The notes under the pieces: model-generated
What the model was told of the DNA's origin: nothing
Databases searched by the model: none
The model's input: only the letters and a program-made list of their open reading frames with translations
Translations under genes and position numbers: made by a program
Shown here: piece by piece, positions 23,501 to 31,714 of the stretch
How positions within the stretch are numbered: the first letter of the stretch is position 1
Layout: the number at the start of each line of letters is the position of its first letter
Source of the DNA: a virus
Reading direction: 5' to 3' (one strand)
IMG/VR virus record: IMGVR_UViG_3300005095_000056
Location: 1 to 34,026 of that record
DNA length: 34,026 nucleotides

Positions 23501-26170
23501 ATCACCAAATATTTTTTTACCTTCTTTATCTCTATTAACAATATTACTAGTAATATCTGCTGTTAACATTAAAGGTTCAGCAACTTTACCTAAAAATTTT
23601 AATGGTTTTGATACTACTTTTAATACTTTACTTTCTTTTATACCTGTTTTGATTTTTTGGAGAATAGATTTTTCTTTCACTTTTCCAAATTTATCAGTTA
23701 CATTTTTTACAGTATCAGTAACTTTCTTAACTGGTGTTTTAGCTTTAATTTTATCTTTTAATAAAGTAGCAATTCCTAATGCACCAAGAACTTTAGTTCC
23801 TCCAGGTATAACTTTAAGAATACCAACAACGCCTTTAATAATAGCTTCACCTATTGGTTTTATTTTATCAACAACAATGGATGCTGCTGTTGATATATTT
23901 TTTATAACTTTATTTTCTTTGAAGAAATTTCTTATACTTGTTTTTATGTTATTGAGAAAAGCATTTCCTGTTAGAAAATCTTTAATTGAACTAACCACGC
24001 CTTTAATTTTAGAAACAATACCCTGTATAAATTCGTTACTTTTGATATATTTATATAAGTTTTCAACTTTTGAAGAGAGTGAAGCAAATATTTTTGAATC
24101 TTTTAATCCTGTTACTAATTTTTTAATATTTTCAATTGGATTTTTGACAAATGTTTTTAATCCATCAAATATTTTTGTAAATAGTGGTAATGTAAAGAAC
24201 TTTTTCGCAAGTGAGCCGATTGTTAGTGCTGCCTTACCTACATTTTTTACAAGAGAAAATATTCCACTCACTCCTTTTTTAAGCATAGCCATAAATCCCA
24301 ACCCACCAATAGCAAGTAATGCTGTTTTAAGTAATCCAAATCCTGATCCTATAAGCCCTGTTACATTACTTAATAAACCGCCTAATCCTGCAAGTAGTGA
24401 ACCAAAAATACCACCTTTAAATAATGACTTACTCTTATCAATAACAGTTTTACTATATTTATGCTCTTTTAATAGTTTTTGTAACAAAGAAATCATTTTC
24501 TTATCACGAATTTCTTCTCGTTTTTCTTTTCTTTGTTCTCTTATTCTTTCAGCAAATCTTTCTTTTTGTGACCCAAGAGCATCAGAAATCTTTTTAAGTA
24601 AAACTTTTTGTTTTGATAAAATTTTAATTTCTTGTTTTTCTGCTTTTGTTTCACTCTTTTTAACAATTGCTTTATTACTTATTGATTTTATTACTGAAGA
24701 TTCTTTTAGTTTTGTAAATAATTTTTTAGTATTATTTACAATAGTTTTTGCTAACGATTTTTCTGATCTCTTATCTAAAATTACTGTTATCTTATTTATA
24801 GTACTTTTACTCGGTATATTTATTGCTTTAGCACTAGCAATAGCTCCTGTAGTTGCACCTGTTACAATTTTTTGTTTTTTAGTAACTTTTTCTTCAATAA
24901 TAGATTTTGGTTTTTTAAATATAGAAAATACACTTTTAACTTTAGAAATTAAAGTAGTTCTTTCTTTTTGTGATTCACTTTTTTGTTTTTCTCTATGTTT
25001 TCTTGCTTCTTGTCTGTTTTTTTCTTGTTGTTTTTTAATATCAGTAAAAATCCCACCACTAATAGTTCCAGTAGCAGCACCTGCCACAGTTGATGGTCTA
25101 AATGTAGTTGCTGATTCTTTAACAGGTTCAGGTTTGTATGGTTTTTTAGAAAAGAATCCTTGTTTAAATTCACTAAACTTAGCAAATGGTGAACCTTCAC
25201 CAGCTTTACCTAATGTATGACCTTCACTTATTTTTCCAAGTTTAGAAACAGCTCCATATATTTTAGATATAAGTTTATTATTCTCACCGAATGCTGTTCT
25301 TAAAAGATCAACACCTTTTTTAACTGAATCAACTCCTTTAATTAATGCTGCTGATGTTTTAACAGCTGCTGCACCTGATTTAGTTGGTGAAAATATTTTA
25401 GACATTAATCTTGTAAATAAATATTTAACAGGACTAAACATTCCTTTCATTAACCATTTACCAACAGTAAGAATTGAATCTTTAATTAATCCTATTGCTT
25501 TTTCAATATAAGGCCAAAGCATTTTAACAAACGGACCTAAGAAACCTGCATTTGTTAATATATTTGCGAAGAAATCATCAGTTGATGTAACAAAATTAGA
25601 CGCCATTTGTTTTACTTCATTAGAAATAACTGTCCCTATTGTTTTCATATACTTAAATGCTTCTGATCCTGTTATTTTAATTATATCAATTGCTGTTTCA
25701 AATTTTTTAATTAATTTATTTTTAAGAGTGACTCTTCTTGCTTCTTCTGCTCTTAATAAACCAGTAGAAGTAACAGATAAAAATTGTTTTAATAAAGGAT
25801 TGTTTGTTGTTTCTATAAGTTTCCTAATAGTAGGTGCAAGTAATTGAACAGCTTCTTCTTGCATTCCTACAATACCAGCCAGTTTAAAAACTAAATTAGA
25901 AATAACATCAAGATTATGAGCTTTATCAAAATATTTTCCTTGTTTATAAGCTTCACTAATTTTATCTTTGTTTTTCCATTGCTCATAACCTTCAGCATAT
26001 TTTCCTACAAATTTTCTTGTTATTTTTTCATCAAAACTTTTTGTAGCATTATTTATTTTTTTGAACAATGATTCACTAAATCTTGTTTGTTCAGGAATAT
26101 CTACATCTTCAGCTGGTTTATTCATAGCTTCGCTGAATGATGTGTTAAATTTTATTTTTCTATCTTCCAT
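20546..26170 (-). CDS. Tape-measure-like virion protein with embedded T4-type lysozyme
   Basis: The 1874-aa product has several zones. Residues 1-330 are helical with hydrophobic patches; about 370-570 is a basic, K/R/E-rich coiled region. Residues about 580-810 are long Gly/Leu/Ile-rich hydrophobic helices (for example FGSLLAGLGGLL, IGGLGFMAML), as in tape measures. About 965-1131 is a duplicated module. About 1255-1410 is a GH24 lysozyme with E1271, D1280 and T1286 in exactly the T4 lysozyme spacing (E11, D20, T26), including WTIGTGHNID. About 1420-1874 is T/N/V-rich low complexity. The protein probably sets tail length and digests peptidoglycan at DNA entry. It is much longer than T4 gp29 (590 aa), so a long tail or a different internal virion role is possible. 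The start follows AAAAGGATTTATCT. Confidence 0.78.
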   Translation of the reverse strand: MEDRKIKFNTSFSEAMNKPAEDVDIPEQTRFSESLFKKINNATKSFDEKITRKFVGKYAEGYEQWKNKDKISEAYKQGKYFDKAHNLDVISNLVFKLAGIVGMQEEAVQLLAPTIRKLIETTNNPLLKQFLSVTSTGLLRAEEARRVTLKNKLIKKFETAIDIIKITGSEAFKYMKTIGTVISNEVKQMASNFVTSTDDFFANILTNAGFLGPFVKMLWPYIEKAIGLIKDSILTVGKWLMKGMFSPVKYLFTRLMSKIFSPTKSGAAAVKTSAALIKGVDSVKKGVDLLRTAFGENNKLISKIYGAVSKLGKISEGHTLGKAGEGSPFAKFSEFKQGFFSKKPYKPEPVKESATTFRPSTVAGAATGTISGGIFTDIKKQQEKNRQEARKHREKQKSESQKERTTLISKVKSVFSIFKKPKSIIEEKVTKKQKIVTGATTGAIASAKAINIPSKSTINKITVILDKRSEKSLAKTIVNNTKKLFTKLKESSVIKSISNKAIVKKSETKAEKQEIKILSKQKVLLKKISDALGSQKERFAERIREQRKEKREEIRDKKMISLLQKLLKEHKYSKTVIDKSKSLFKGGIFGSLLAGLGGLLSNVTGLIGSGFGLLKTALLAIGGLGFMAMLKKGVSGIFSLVKNVGKAALTIGSLAKKFFTLPLFTKIFDGLKTFVKNPIENIKKLVTGLKDSKIFASLSSKVENLYKYIKSNEFIQGIVSKIKGVVSSIKDFLTGNAFLNNIKTSIRNFFKENKVIKNISTAASIVVDKIKPIGEAIIKGVVGILKVIPGGTKVLGALGIATLLKDKIKAKTPVKKVTDTVKNVTDKFGKVKEKSILQKIKTGIKESKVLKVVSKPLKFLGKVAEPLMLTADITSNIVNRDKEGKKIFGDNYNPASTSQSVSMYLGTLADHFSLGFIDKEEATKKYYSYIQSFKYKFGLMNEYEKQEYERQKEALEFMKTHLVPKGIKSLRVIHNKKYGETAVGFLEKGHNRLSLFYSDKVKRWAVLGRFVPNEYIYKVKEAFTKTGKVPKKLAETIKQKFLPVSQVLKAIKSEEKILNKSKYKVLGYAPENGFLVYSIESKNKKNAAVVYDVKNKIWRVAGYRLTDKQMEKFVETYKETGDLKTALSSVVQPEIKHVSEPQNKNVVKAVPPKPVKPIKQQVSTTSYKPKHTVIPNNKTVNDFVNKEQHITTFTQPNVEVPVIPVNNNVNRYNKELKNVRITSQPKLTYAKPLKITGNENKIQLLYKKYYNEAARLVPNIHEFAKRIKRYEGVKLHKYKDSKGIWTIGTGHNIDTAHGGIPLRKIIGVDKDTITMEENETILYYDIARTAKALYSKYPWVKKQPLEVQHILLDMAFNMGVGKLGEFKKMLRAIKQGDYRKAAIEMQDSAWYFQTGRRSRELVAQMMDFDNKYRQYLQEHPITPTIVAESGVPQSVSTVVASNNTNYNNEQPTKKSSPIKKLLASTALATSLVAGTPSPTNIQPAQNTTTKTEIYHTTAPSTTATTLTAALHSTKPTPVENTVVSNESKQNIITTTTTLKNIPKVIVDLNINLNVNGNNVTVTSVTPITRGNQAFVQNKTINIPKTTVASYNIPNISRFQQPVTSNITTPVVNPVAQNIVLTQSPVTNKVLSSVFKKYEGKFEDQRLNTLVKQIAEKQLYVTRDKFESLLVKNNINISSLKFKDKSTLAKLINTLTETEYKVASANTKILDQNINVPTMVASNVVGTTNITPYQVEKAVVAQNTQPVYTPTQQTTITTNITKPTITNSNLVSNVSEQISNNQNIIAENNTKPTGLTMQYTELAEQLITNRNATYRQTKEVHTKTETTKEAQVNMPVIINNQQVINNMSNTHVSTNSTHVAQNTITTGGNSRVDFS
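22778..23278 (-). repeat. Duplicated protein module inside the tape-measure-like gene
   Basis: Two stretches align: residues about 983-1036 (VGFLEKG, LFYSDKVKRWAVLGR, VKEAFTKTGKVPKKLAE) and about 1072-1130 (NGFLVYS, VVYDVKNKIWRVAGY, FVETYKETGDLKTALSS). Shared positions are GFL, a Y-x-x-K-x-x-W-x-V-x-G strand pair and a K/E-rich helix ending xTGxxxxxL. The DNA copies have diverged, so the duplication is old. Confidence 0.6.
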
Positions 26171-26185
26171 AGATAAATCCTTTTA

Positions 26186-27916
26186 TCAATAATATGATAT
26201 CACTTTATCTATTTTATTGTGATTAAGTAAAATAGATTTTAAAGTTAAATAATATTCAATAGGTAATGTGTTATCTTTTAAAAATGCTGTATAAAACATT
26301 CCAATGCTATATTGTGATTTCTTCAATAAAATAATATCATCTAAAGTATTTATTTTTATTCCTACATTATTAAATGTTTTATTATAAAAGATCACATCAT
26401 CATATTCAAGAGAATTAATACTCACTAAACATGATAAAATTATATTATATGATTTAAGTTTTTCAATAAAGTCATTAAAATCATCAGGATTATTCTTGTA
26501 ATCTAATTCTAATGTTTCTAAATCAATATAGAATTCGAAATTATTCGGTAATTCATTATTATCTAAATAATCAGTTAAATCATCTCTTGTGATATCTTCA
26601 TTCATACAGTAAATGTAACCATAATATATTCCTAATTCTTTATCTTTAATATCTACAATATCATCTAATTTATCAACAACATAGTATTGGTTTAAGTTTT
26701 TATTATCTGAATAATTATAATTAATTATTCCTATTCTAGTTGATAATAGTTTTGAATTTCTCTCATGTAATGAATTATCATACTTCATTACAAATAGTGC
26801 CTTTTGTATTTCTGATTTTGTATCATCATCTAAATCAAGTGAATCATTATAATTTAAAAATAAATCAAATTTATTATAGAAAGAATATGTTTTCCAAATT
26901 TGAGTACTAAATCCAGGATACGATATCTCCCCAACTGTTGATAATAGATTTTCATATTTAGAATCATTCACTAATTTAATAAATAAAATATTTTGAAATT
27001 CATCAAACAAAAAGTGTGAATCATTTAACAAATCTTCTTTTGTTAAAAAACTATTAATAATAATTACATCTCTAAATTGAGAAGTTCTATCATTAATGGA
27101 GTGAATCATATAAAAAGCATCAGTATAATTCATTTCAGTTAAACCTAATGATGCAATTATATTTGATAATAATGATTTTGAGAAAAAATTCATTTTGAAA
27201 TTAGAAATAAATGAATATAAATCGAGAATTAAAAGAGGAATTGCTACATTCTTTATTAGTAAAACTGTTTTATAAAATGTATCTGTTTTATTGTATTTTG
27301 AGAATATTTCATTAAAAATGAATGAATAAAAGTTATCAACAATATATGTAATTCTATGAGTAATTTCATCATATTGTCTTAGTGTTTTATTACTCAATAA
27401 ATCATGAGAGTTAAAAGTAACACTCAAAACTTCATCAATAAACTTATATACATATTCTTTTAGATTATATTCATGCTCTAATTTTGTCATATTTGAAAAT
27501 GTAATTCCATTAGGACAATCATTTGTAGTTCCATCATCATTATAAGTTTTTGAATTTGCGATACAATATTCATAAAAATATTTTATTGGAAATAATCTTG
27601 GATTTAAGTTTTTCACTGCACCATAATTAGTTACTGTATTACTTTCTTCACATAATTCACTCAATTCAGATGTATCAATATTATTTGGATTAACTATGAA
27701 AATATTCCTTAATTTTAAATAATAATATTTGAATAAATCAAAAACAACACAATCATTACAATTTAATGTTTCCTTTAAAGAATCTAAAACATTATTATTA
27801 ATTGGCTTAAAAGGATATTCTGTTTCAGTAATATCAGGGTTCTCTAATAAATTTTGTATATAACTTTTGTTAATATTAAAATCATTAGTTACAAAAAATA
27901 AATTCCTATTTCTCAT
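26186..27916 (-). CDS. Unrecognised 576-aa protein, first gene of the virion operon
   Basis: The start at 27916 follows AGAGGAATAGAG. The product (MRNRNLFFVTNDFNINKSYI at the start) is rich in Asn, Asp, Tyr and Ile. One hydrophobic stretch (LLIKNVAIPLLILDLYSFIS, about residue 230) could be a buried helix, and acidic loops such as SLDLDDDTKSEIQ are present. Cysteines are few (NCNDC near 53). No enzyme motif or repeat is seen. It lies 15 bases upstream of the tape-measure-like gene and at the head of the long minus-strand run, so a tail or baseplate component is the natural guess, without sequence support. Confidence 0.65.
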   Translation of the reverse strand: MRNRNLFFVTNDFNINKSYIQNLLENPDITETEYPFKPINNNVLDSLKETLNCNDCVVFDLFKYYYLKLRNIFIVNPNNIDTSELSELCEESNTVTNYGAVKNLNPRLFPIKYFYEYCIANSKTYNDDGTTNDCPNGITFSNMTKLEHEYNLKEYVYKFIDEVLSVTFNSHDLLSNKTLRQYDEITHRITYIVDNFYSFIFNEIFSKYNKTDTFYKTVLLIKNVAIPLLILDLYSFISNFKMNFFSKSLLSNIIASLGLTEMNYTDAFYMIHSINDRTSQFRDVIIINSFLTKEDLLNDSHFLFDEFQNILFIKLVNDSKYENLLSTVGEISYPGFSTQIWKTYSFYNKFDLFLNYNDSLDLDDDTKSEIQKALFVMKYDNSLHERNSKLLSTRIGIINYNYSDNKNLNQYYVVDKLDDIVDIKDKELGIYYGYIYCMNEDITRDDLTDYLDNNELPNNFEFYIDLETLELDYKNNPDDFNDFIEKLKSYNIILSCLVSINSLEYDDVIFYNKTFNNVGIKINTLDDIILLKKSQYSIGMFYTAFLKDNTLPIEYYLTLKSILLNHNKIDKVISYY

Positions 27917-27962
27917 CTCTATTCCTCTTTATGAATTGTTCAAAATATCTTGTCCTGCTATA

Positions 27963-28023
27963 ACCATATTAGATGAATAAACTTTTAAAATACTTGATTC
28001 TTTTACCATATTAAATGAATAAA
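27963..28023. repeat. Direct repeat ACCATATTA(G/A)ATGAATAAA, spaced 42 bases
   Basis: Copies at 27963-27981 and 28005-28023 differ at one of 19 positions. Their starts are 42 bases apart, four helical turns, so bound proteins would lie on the same face. A third, inverted 16-base match (TTTATTCATCTAATAT) is at 28129-28144. Confidence 0.65.
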
Positions 28024-28170
28024 TTTTTTATTTTTCATTCAAAAATAATGATAAAAATAAGATTCACTCTTAATAATTCACAACTGATAATCATAAAATA
28101 AAATCTACCATTATTATTGTTTTTATTTTTTATTCATCTAATATTTTTATTATAGATTCCCTGTATTATA

Positions 28171-28188
28171 ATATCTACTATTAGATAT
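28171..28188. promoter_or_regulatory. Palindrome ATATCTA-N4-TAGATAT, possible operator
   Basis: A perfect 7-base inverted repeat with a 4-base spacer (ATATCTACTATTAGATAT). It lies next to the minus-strand GATAAATCATAT, so a dimeric regulator could control leftward transcription there. Confidence 0.45.
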
Positions 28189-28312
28189 GATTTATCTGTT
28201 CATGTTTTATAAGATATTAATAAGAACATAAACTATATCTTTATTACAACTTCTATGAATTGTAGTACATGATTATTAACAACAATGTTAACTATATTAG
28301 TTACAGAGTACA

Positions 28313-28342
28313 TGATTCCTGAACATTAAGTGAGAGGAATCA
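28313..28342 (+). other. Stem-loop in the leader of the 304-aa gene
   Basis: TGATTCCT (28313-28320) pairs perfectly with AGGAATCA (28335-28342) across 14 bases. No T run follows, so this is not a terminator; it may be leader RNA structure or a protein site. Confidence 0.4.
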
Positions 28343-28444
28343 GTTGTAGTAGTTATTTTAAATTCATTAGATACTACATTAACAATAGTGAAAATCATAA
28401 TAGTTTATTCAATCTGTTAAGAACATTTTGAAAAGGTTACAGAT

Positions 28445-29359
28445 ATGTCTATCGAAGTAAATCCTCAATCTGTATTATCAATGAAAACACAAATGGAATC
28501 AAGTATTCAACAAATTGCAAAACAAAGTTATGTTGAAGCTAAAAGCTCAAGATTATTTAAAAATCCATTTGTAGGAATGAGATTATTTGTACTTGCTAAA
28601 TTACTTGGTATAAAAGATTATAATAATTTATCGAGTGAAGGATTAGTTGAAGAAATTAGATTAAAAATTGCTCAATCATTTAGTTTAAAACAGTTAGCTA
28701 TTGTTGGTTTAATAGTTACAGATACTGTTCAGTATGAATTAATGAAGAAAATGCCTTTATTAGTTCCTGATACTCTTGTTCATTTTTTAGTAAATAAAAT
28801 ATTAACACCATTAGTTGATAAATTGATATCAAGAACATATAAAGTTGACACTAGAGATGTTGTATTAGAAGCCTTTTATATTGCAGCAGTTTCTAATGTG
28901 TATTTAGATTTAAAATCAACAAAATATGAATTTGAAAATTTAAGTGAACAAGAAAAAATAAAATATGTTAAATTTGTAGTTAAGAATGCTTTTATGTTAG
29001 GAAGTTCATATGATTTATCACAATCTATTGCTGATAAGATAGGTGTTGGTAAATCTTATAATAATTTTAGAAGCTTTTATATGATCTATAAATTTTCAAG
29101 ATTTTATAAACAATATAAATTTGAAATTACATCTGCAAGATTTGTAAATTTATTTACTGAAAGAATTAAAGTTGCTGTTATGAGAATTTTAGGTAAATTT
29201 ACTGGTAACAAATATTATTGGGTAATTAGAGGTTTATTTGATGTAATACTTGGACCTTTGATGATTGCTGTGTTATTAGACTTTGGTGAAGTGAGTAAAA
29301 GAATGGCTGACTCTTATAGAGGTTCTGAACAAAATTTGTTAAAAGGAATTGAACTATGA
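28445..29359 (+). CDS. Membrane-associated protein, first of two tandem paralogs (304 aa)
   Basis: The start follows AAAAGGTTACAGAT. The product is helical and hydrophobic in places, with candidate membrane segments at about residues 82-97 (KQLAIVGLIVTDTVQY) and 262-283 (IRGLFDVILGPLMIAVLLDF), and no signal peptide. Residues 80-150 align with residues 70-140 of the next gene: D-x-x-QY-x5-M-x3-VPD, then P-L-V-D-K-L-I against P-V-I-K-K-I-D and a shared A-x-Y segment. So the pair arose by duplication. Stop and next start overlap (ATGA). No known family recognised. Confidence 0.75.
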   Translation: MSIEVNPQSVLSMKTQMESSIQQIAKQSYVEAKSSRLFKNPFVGMRLFVLAKLLGIKDYNNLSSEGLVEEIRLKIAQSFSLKQLAIVGLIVTDTVQYELMKKMPLLVPDTLVHFLVNKILTPLVDKLISRTYKVDTRDVVLEAFYIAAVSNVYLDLKSTKYEFENLSEQEKIKYVKFVVKNAFMLGSSYDLSQSIADKIGVGKSYNNFRSFYMIYKFSRFYKQYKFEITSARFVNLFTERIKVAVMRILGKFTGNKYYWVIRGLFDVILGPLMIAVLLDFGEVSKRMADSYRGSEQNLLKGIEL

Positions 29360-30306
29360 AGAATGAAAAAATAGTATATAAAGAAATTGAACAAGCTAAA
29401 AAACTTTATATGCCTTTAGTTATGAAAAGTTATGCAAGAGTTAAACAGAATACTACAGGAATTAAAAATATTTTCTTATCATTAAGATTTGAAATGATTA
29501 ACCAGGTATTAAACATTAATATTAACTCTCTTGATGAATTAAAAAGAATACAACTAACAAAACAACAAGAAAGAAAATTATTACTAGTATTATTTGTTGT
29601 AGACTTCTTTCAATATAATATAACAAAACATATGCATCATATTGTTCCTGATAGTGTTGTTAATGCAATTTTAAAATTATTGTATTATCCTGTTATTAAA
29701 AAAATTGATAAAATTATCACAGGAAAATCAGTAAATTTAGATAATAAATATTTATATGATAGTGCGTGTTATTCAATTCTTATCGCAGTAAGTACTCATC
29801 ATGATTTAGGTATTCCCAAAATTAACCCAAAAATAATAAAAGATGATGAGTGTGATAAAACCGAATTAAAGAAAGCATTCACAAGTATCATTGCTATGAC
29901 TGAATCGTTTTCATTAAGTGAATATTTATTAGGATTAATTGATCCACGCTTAAAAACAAAATATATTAACATGCAACTTATCTATTCGATAGGAAAATTA
30001 TTATTTGATGCAAATAGATTTAAAAGTTTATATATAAAGAGTAATTCTGAAAAAGCAGCACATGATTTTGGGACATATACAGCAATAATTGCAGTACTTG
30101 CTAATTCAATAATATATAATATTGTTCAAAGATTAATTAAATCAAAAATTTCTATTTATGTAAGAGCATTTTTAGTTTTATTTGTTGAATCTTTTGCAAT
30201 TTATTATTACATTAGACAATTATTTTCTAGTATATTTGATCATGATTTTGATTTTGAATTTAATTTTGATGGCGCATTTGATAATGTTATTCCTGATAAA
30301 ATTTAA
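29356..30306 (+). CDS. Membrane-associated protein, second of two tandem paralogs (316 aa)
   Basis: The ATG at 29356 overlaps the stop of the first paralog, so translation is probably coupled and the two may form one complex. Hydrophobic stretches lie at about residues 74-88 (KLLLVLFVVDFFQY), 136-146, and 270-295 (YVRAFLVLFVESFAIYYYIR, then LFSSIF). The shared block includes VVDFFQYNITKHMHHIVPDS. A C-terminal run of alternating D and F (DHDFDFEFNFDGAFDN, about 298-312) is absent from the first copy and is unusual. Function unknown; an envelope or membrane remodelling role is only suggested by hydrophobicity. Confidence 0.75.
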   Translation: MKNEKIVYKEIEQAKKLYMPLVMKSYARVKQNTTGIKNIFLSLRFEMINQVLNININSLDELKRIQLTKQQERKLLLVLFVVDFFQYNITKHMHHIVPDSVVNAILKLLYYPVIKKIDKIITGKSVNLDNKYLYDSACYSILIAVSTHHDLGIPKINPKIIKDDECDKTELKKAFTSIIAMTESFSLSEYLLGLIDPRLKTKYINMQLIYSIGKLLFDANRFKSLYIKSNSEKAAHDFGTYTAIIAVLANSIIYNIVQRLIKSKISIYVRAFLVLFVESFAIYYYIRQLFSSIFDHDFDFEFNFDGAFDNVIPDKI

Positions 30307-30330
30307 ATATTTTTAATTGTATATAAATAA

Positions 30331-30372
30331 TAACAGAGATCACAATCAAGATCTCTGTTAATTTTTATTTTT
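30331..30372 (+). terminator. Terminator after the tandem paralogs
   Basis: TAACAGAGATC (30331-30341) and GATCTCTGTTA (30350-30360) form a perfect 11-bp stem with an 8-base loop followed by ATTTTTATTTTT, separating the paralog pair from the early-type gene run. Confidence 0.92.
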
Positions 30373-30401
30373 CAAAATCAAAAATGTAAAGGAGTTTAGC
30401 G

Positions 30402-31001
30402 ATGGGTGAAATGAATATGAATCTTCAAGATTTATTAGGAGAAGATTTAGAAGTTGAAGCAAAAATTGAATCAGAAATTAAACAAATGAAACCTCAAGAA
30501 ACAAAAAGTGAAGTAACGAGTGAACCTGTTACAGATGTTGATACAACAGATGTGAATCTTGATGTAATTAGTGAAGATGAAAGTCAACCAGCTGAAGATG
30601 TTAAATATGATAAAGAGATTATTCCACCATTTAAAGATAAATATCTAAAAGATTTATTAACTGATTACAATTGGATTGAGAGAGATGGTAATTACTATAT
30701 TCAAAAAGCAGGCGAAAGAATTTTAGAGCAAAGAAATAAATATTTTTATCTTGCTCCAGAATTGCTTGAAAAACTTGGATTTGAAATTCTTGATGTTACT
30801 GGTATCAATGGTGGATCATTTGTTGCAACAGCAAGAAAAGATAACATGTTGATTGTTGCAAATGAAAGTGTTACTGGTTATTATCCTTCAACAATTACAA
30901 TTATTGAAAATGATAATGTTGAGGTGATTAAAATTAAACACAACAAAAAAGCATTTCTTGAACTACTTGAAAGATTAAATAAAGGAGGACAAAATGGCTG
31001 A
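30402..31001 (+). CDS. Unrecognised 199-aa early-type protein with acidic N-terminus
   Basis: The start follows AAAGGAGTTTAGCG, the extended early ribosome site. Residues about 1-75 are acidic, low-complexity and probably disordered (rich in E, D, S, T, V). Residues about 76-199 form a compact domain with LLTDYNWIERDGNYYIQKAG and a beta-rich core (GGSFVATARKDNMLIVANES) ending in a helix, LELLERLNKG. The phrase DYNWI recurs in the next gene (FDYNWIDTVHYYIRKQ), which hints at a shared or interacting fold. The next start overlaps this end by eight bases. Confidence 0.7.
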   Translation: MGEMNMNLQDLLGEDLEVEAKIESEIKQMKPQETKSEVTSEPVTDVDTTDVNLDVISEDESQPAEDVKYDKEIIPPFKDKYLKDLLTDYNWIERDGNYYIQKAGERILEQRNKYFYLAPELLEKLGFEILDVTGINGGSFVATARKDNMLIVANESVTGYYPSTITIIENDNVEVIKIKHNKKAFLELLERLNKGGQNG

Positions 31002-31326
31002 TAAACCACAATTTCCAAAAAATTTAAAACTTGTCCTCCCATATAGTAGTGAGGAGAAAAAAGCAGAATTTCATAACATTGTCAATAGACATAAAAAAGG
31101 CGAAATTAAAATATTCAAAATAAAATTCATCCAACCTCCTGTATTATATAAAAAAGGGTTTGATCCAAATAAACATCAAAAACAAGATCGAATTTTAAAA
31201 ACAACAGGATATATATTATCAATTGATAATGCAGAATTTACAGAAAATGGAATTATATATCACAATGCACTATTTGATTATAATTGGATTGATACAGTGC
31301 ACTATTACATAAGAAAACAAACATAG
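30994..31326 (+). CDS. Small early-type protein, first of a paralog pair (110 aa)
   Basis: The ATG at 30994 overlaps the previous gene's end and follows AAAGGAGGACAAA, which lies inside that gene, so the two are translationally coupled. The product aligns with the next gene: KAEFHNIVNRHKKGEIKI against TEYKNIFKRHINKEVQI near the N-terminus, and ALFDYNWIDTVHYYIRKQ against YLFDAVKYRVKKKE at the end. It is basic, lacks cysteines, and has no recognised motif. A small regulatory or nucleic-acid-binding role would fit the charge but is not supported by a motif. Confidence 0.7.
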   Translation: MADKPQFPKNLKLVLPYSSEEKKAEFHNIVNRHKKGEIKIFKIKFIQPPVLYKKGFDPNKHQKQDRILKTTGYILSIDNAEFTENGIIYHNALFDYNWIDTVHYYIRKQT

Positions 31327-31351
31327 TTATTAAAAATGAAAGGAGTTTGCT

Positions 31352-31687
31352 ATGAAGGAGGCTACACTATTTTTGAGTAGAGATTTAGAAACAAAAGAAA
31401 CTGAATACAAAAATATTTTCAAAAGACATATTAACAAAGAAGTGCAAATTACTGATGTTGTTCTTATGGATAAATCAAAAGCAGTGAATAAAGTGAAGAA
31501 TGGATTAATTAGTGAATCTTATGATGATATTGACAAATATTATGAATTTCATAAGAAAGGCGATATGATAGGAATTACTGAAGAGGGTGTTGGATATAAA
31601 TTTAACAATGAGGACATTATTGTTCCTGCATACTTATTTGATGCAGTAAAATATAGAGTGAAGAAAAAAGAACCTTCACTCGTTTAA
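31352..31687 (+). CDS. Small early-type protein, second of a paralog pair (111 aa)
   Basis: The start at 31352 follows AAAGGAGTTTGCT. The N-terminal helix (ETEYKNIFKRHINKEVQ) and C-terminal strand (YLFDAVKYRVKKK) match the preceding gene with a diverged middle. Paired small genes of this kind are frequent in the early regions of T4-like phages, where they act on host proteins; the specific role here is unknown. Confidence 0.7.
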   Translation: MKEATLFLSRDLETKETEYKNIFKRHINKEVQITDVVLMDKSKAVNKVKNGLISESYDDIDKYYEFHKKGDMIGITEEGVGYKFNNEDIIVPAYLFDAVKYRVKKKEPSLV

Positions 31688-31714
31688 AATTTATTAATTG
31701 AAAAGGAGTTTGTT

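Larger units (their letters stand above)
27917..28444. other. Divergent regulatory region (528 bases, no gene)
   Basis: This gap separates the virion operon (leftwards) from two plus-strand genes (rightwards). It is very AT-rich and contains three copies of ATATTAGATGAATAAA or near matches, an 18-base palindrome, an 8-bp stem-loop and a minus-strand GATAAATCATAT (28188-28199) that partly matches the early-type promoter core. No frame of note is open. It is the best place in the window for bidirectional promoters and operators. Confidence 0.6.

Noticed and set aside
23649-25220. Long plus-strand frame of 523 codons opposite the tape-measure-like gene
   Set aside because: The strand opposite holds a convincing protein with domains; the antisense frame is a by-product of codon bias, has no ribosome site and reads as hydrophobic low complexity.
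28261-28314. GTACATGATT occurring twice as an operator pair
   Set aside because: The match is only 9-10 bases in a very AT-rich stretch, with no symmetry or phasing.
30322-30329. TATAAATA as promoter for the gene at 30402
   Set aside because: A strong terminator (30331-30372) lies between it and the gene, so a transcript from it would end at once. The octamer is expected by chance.
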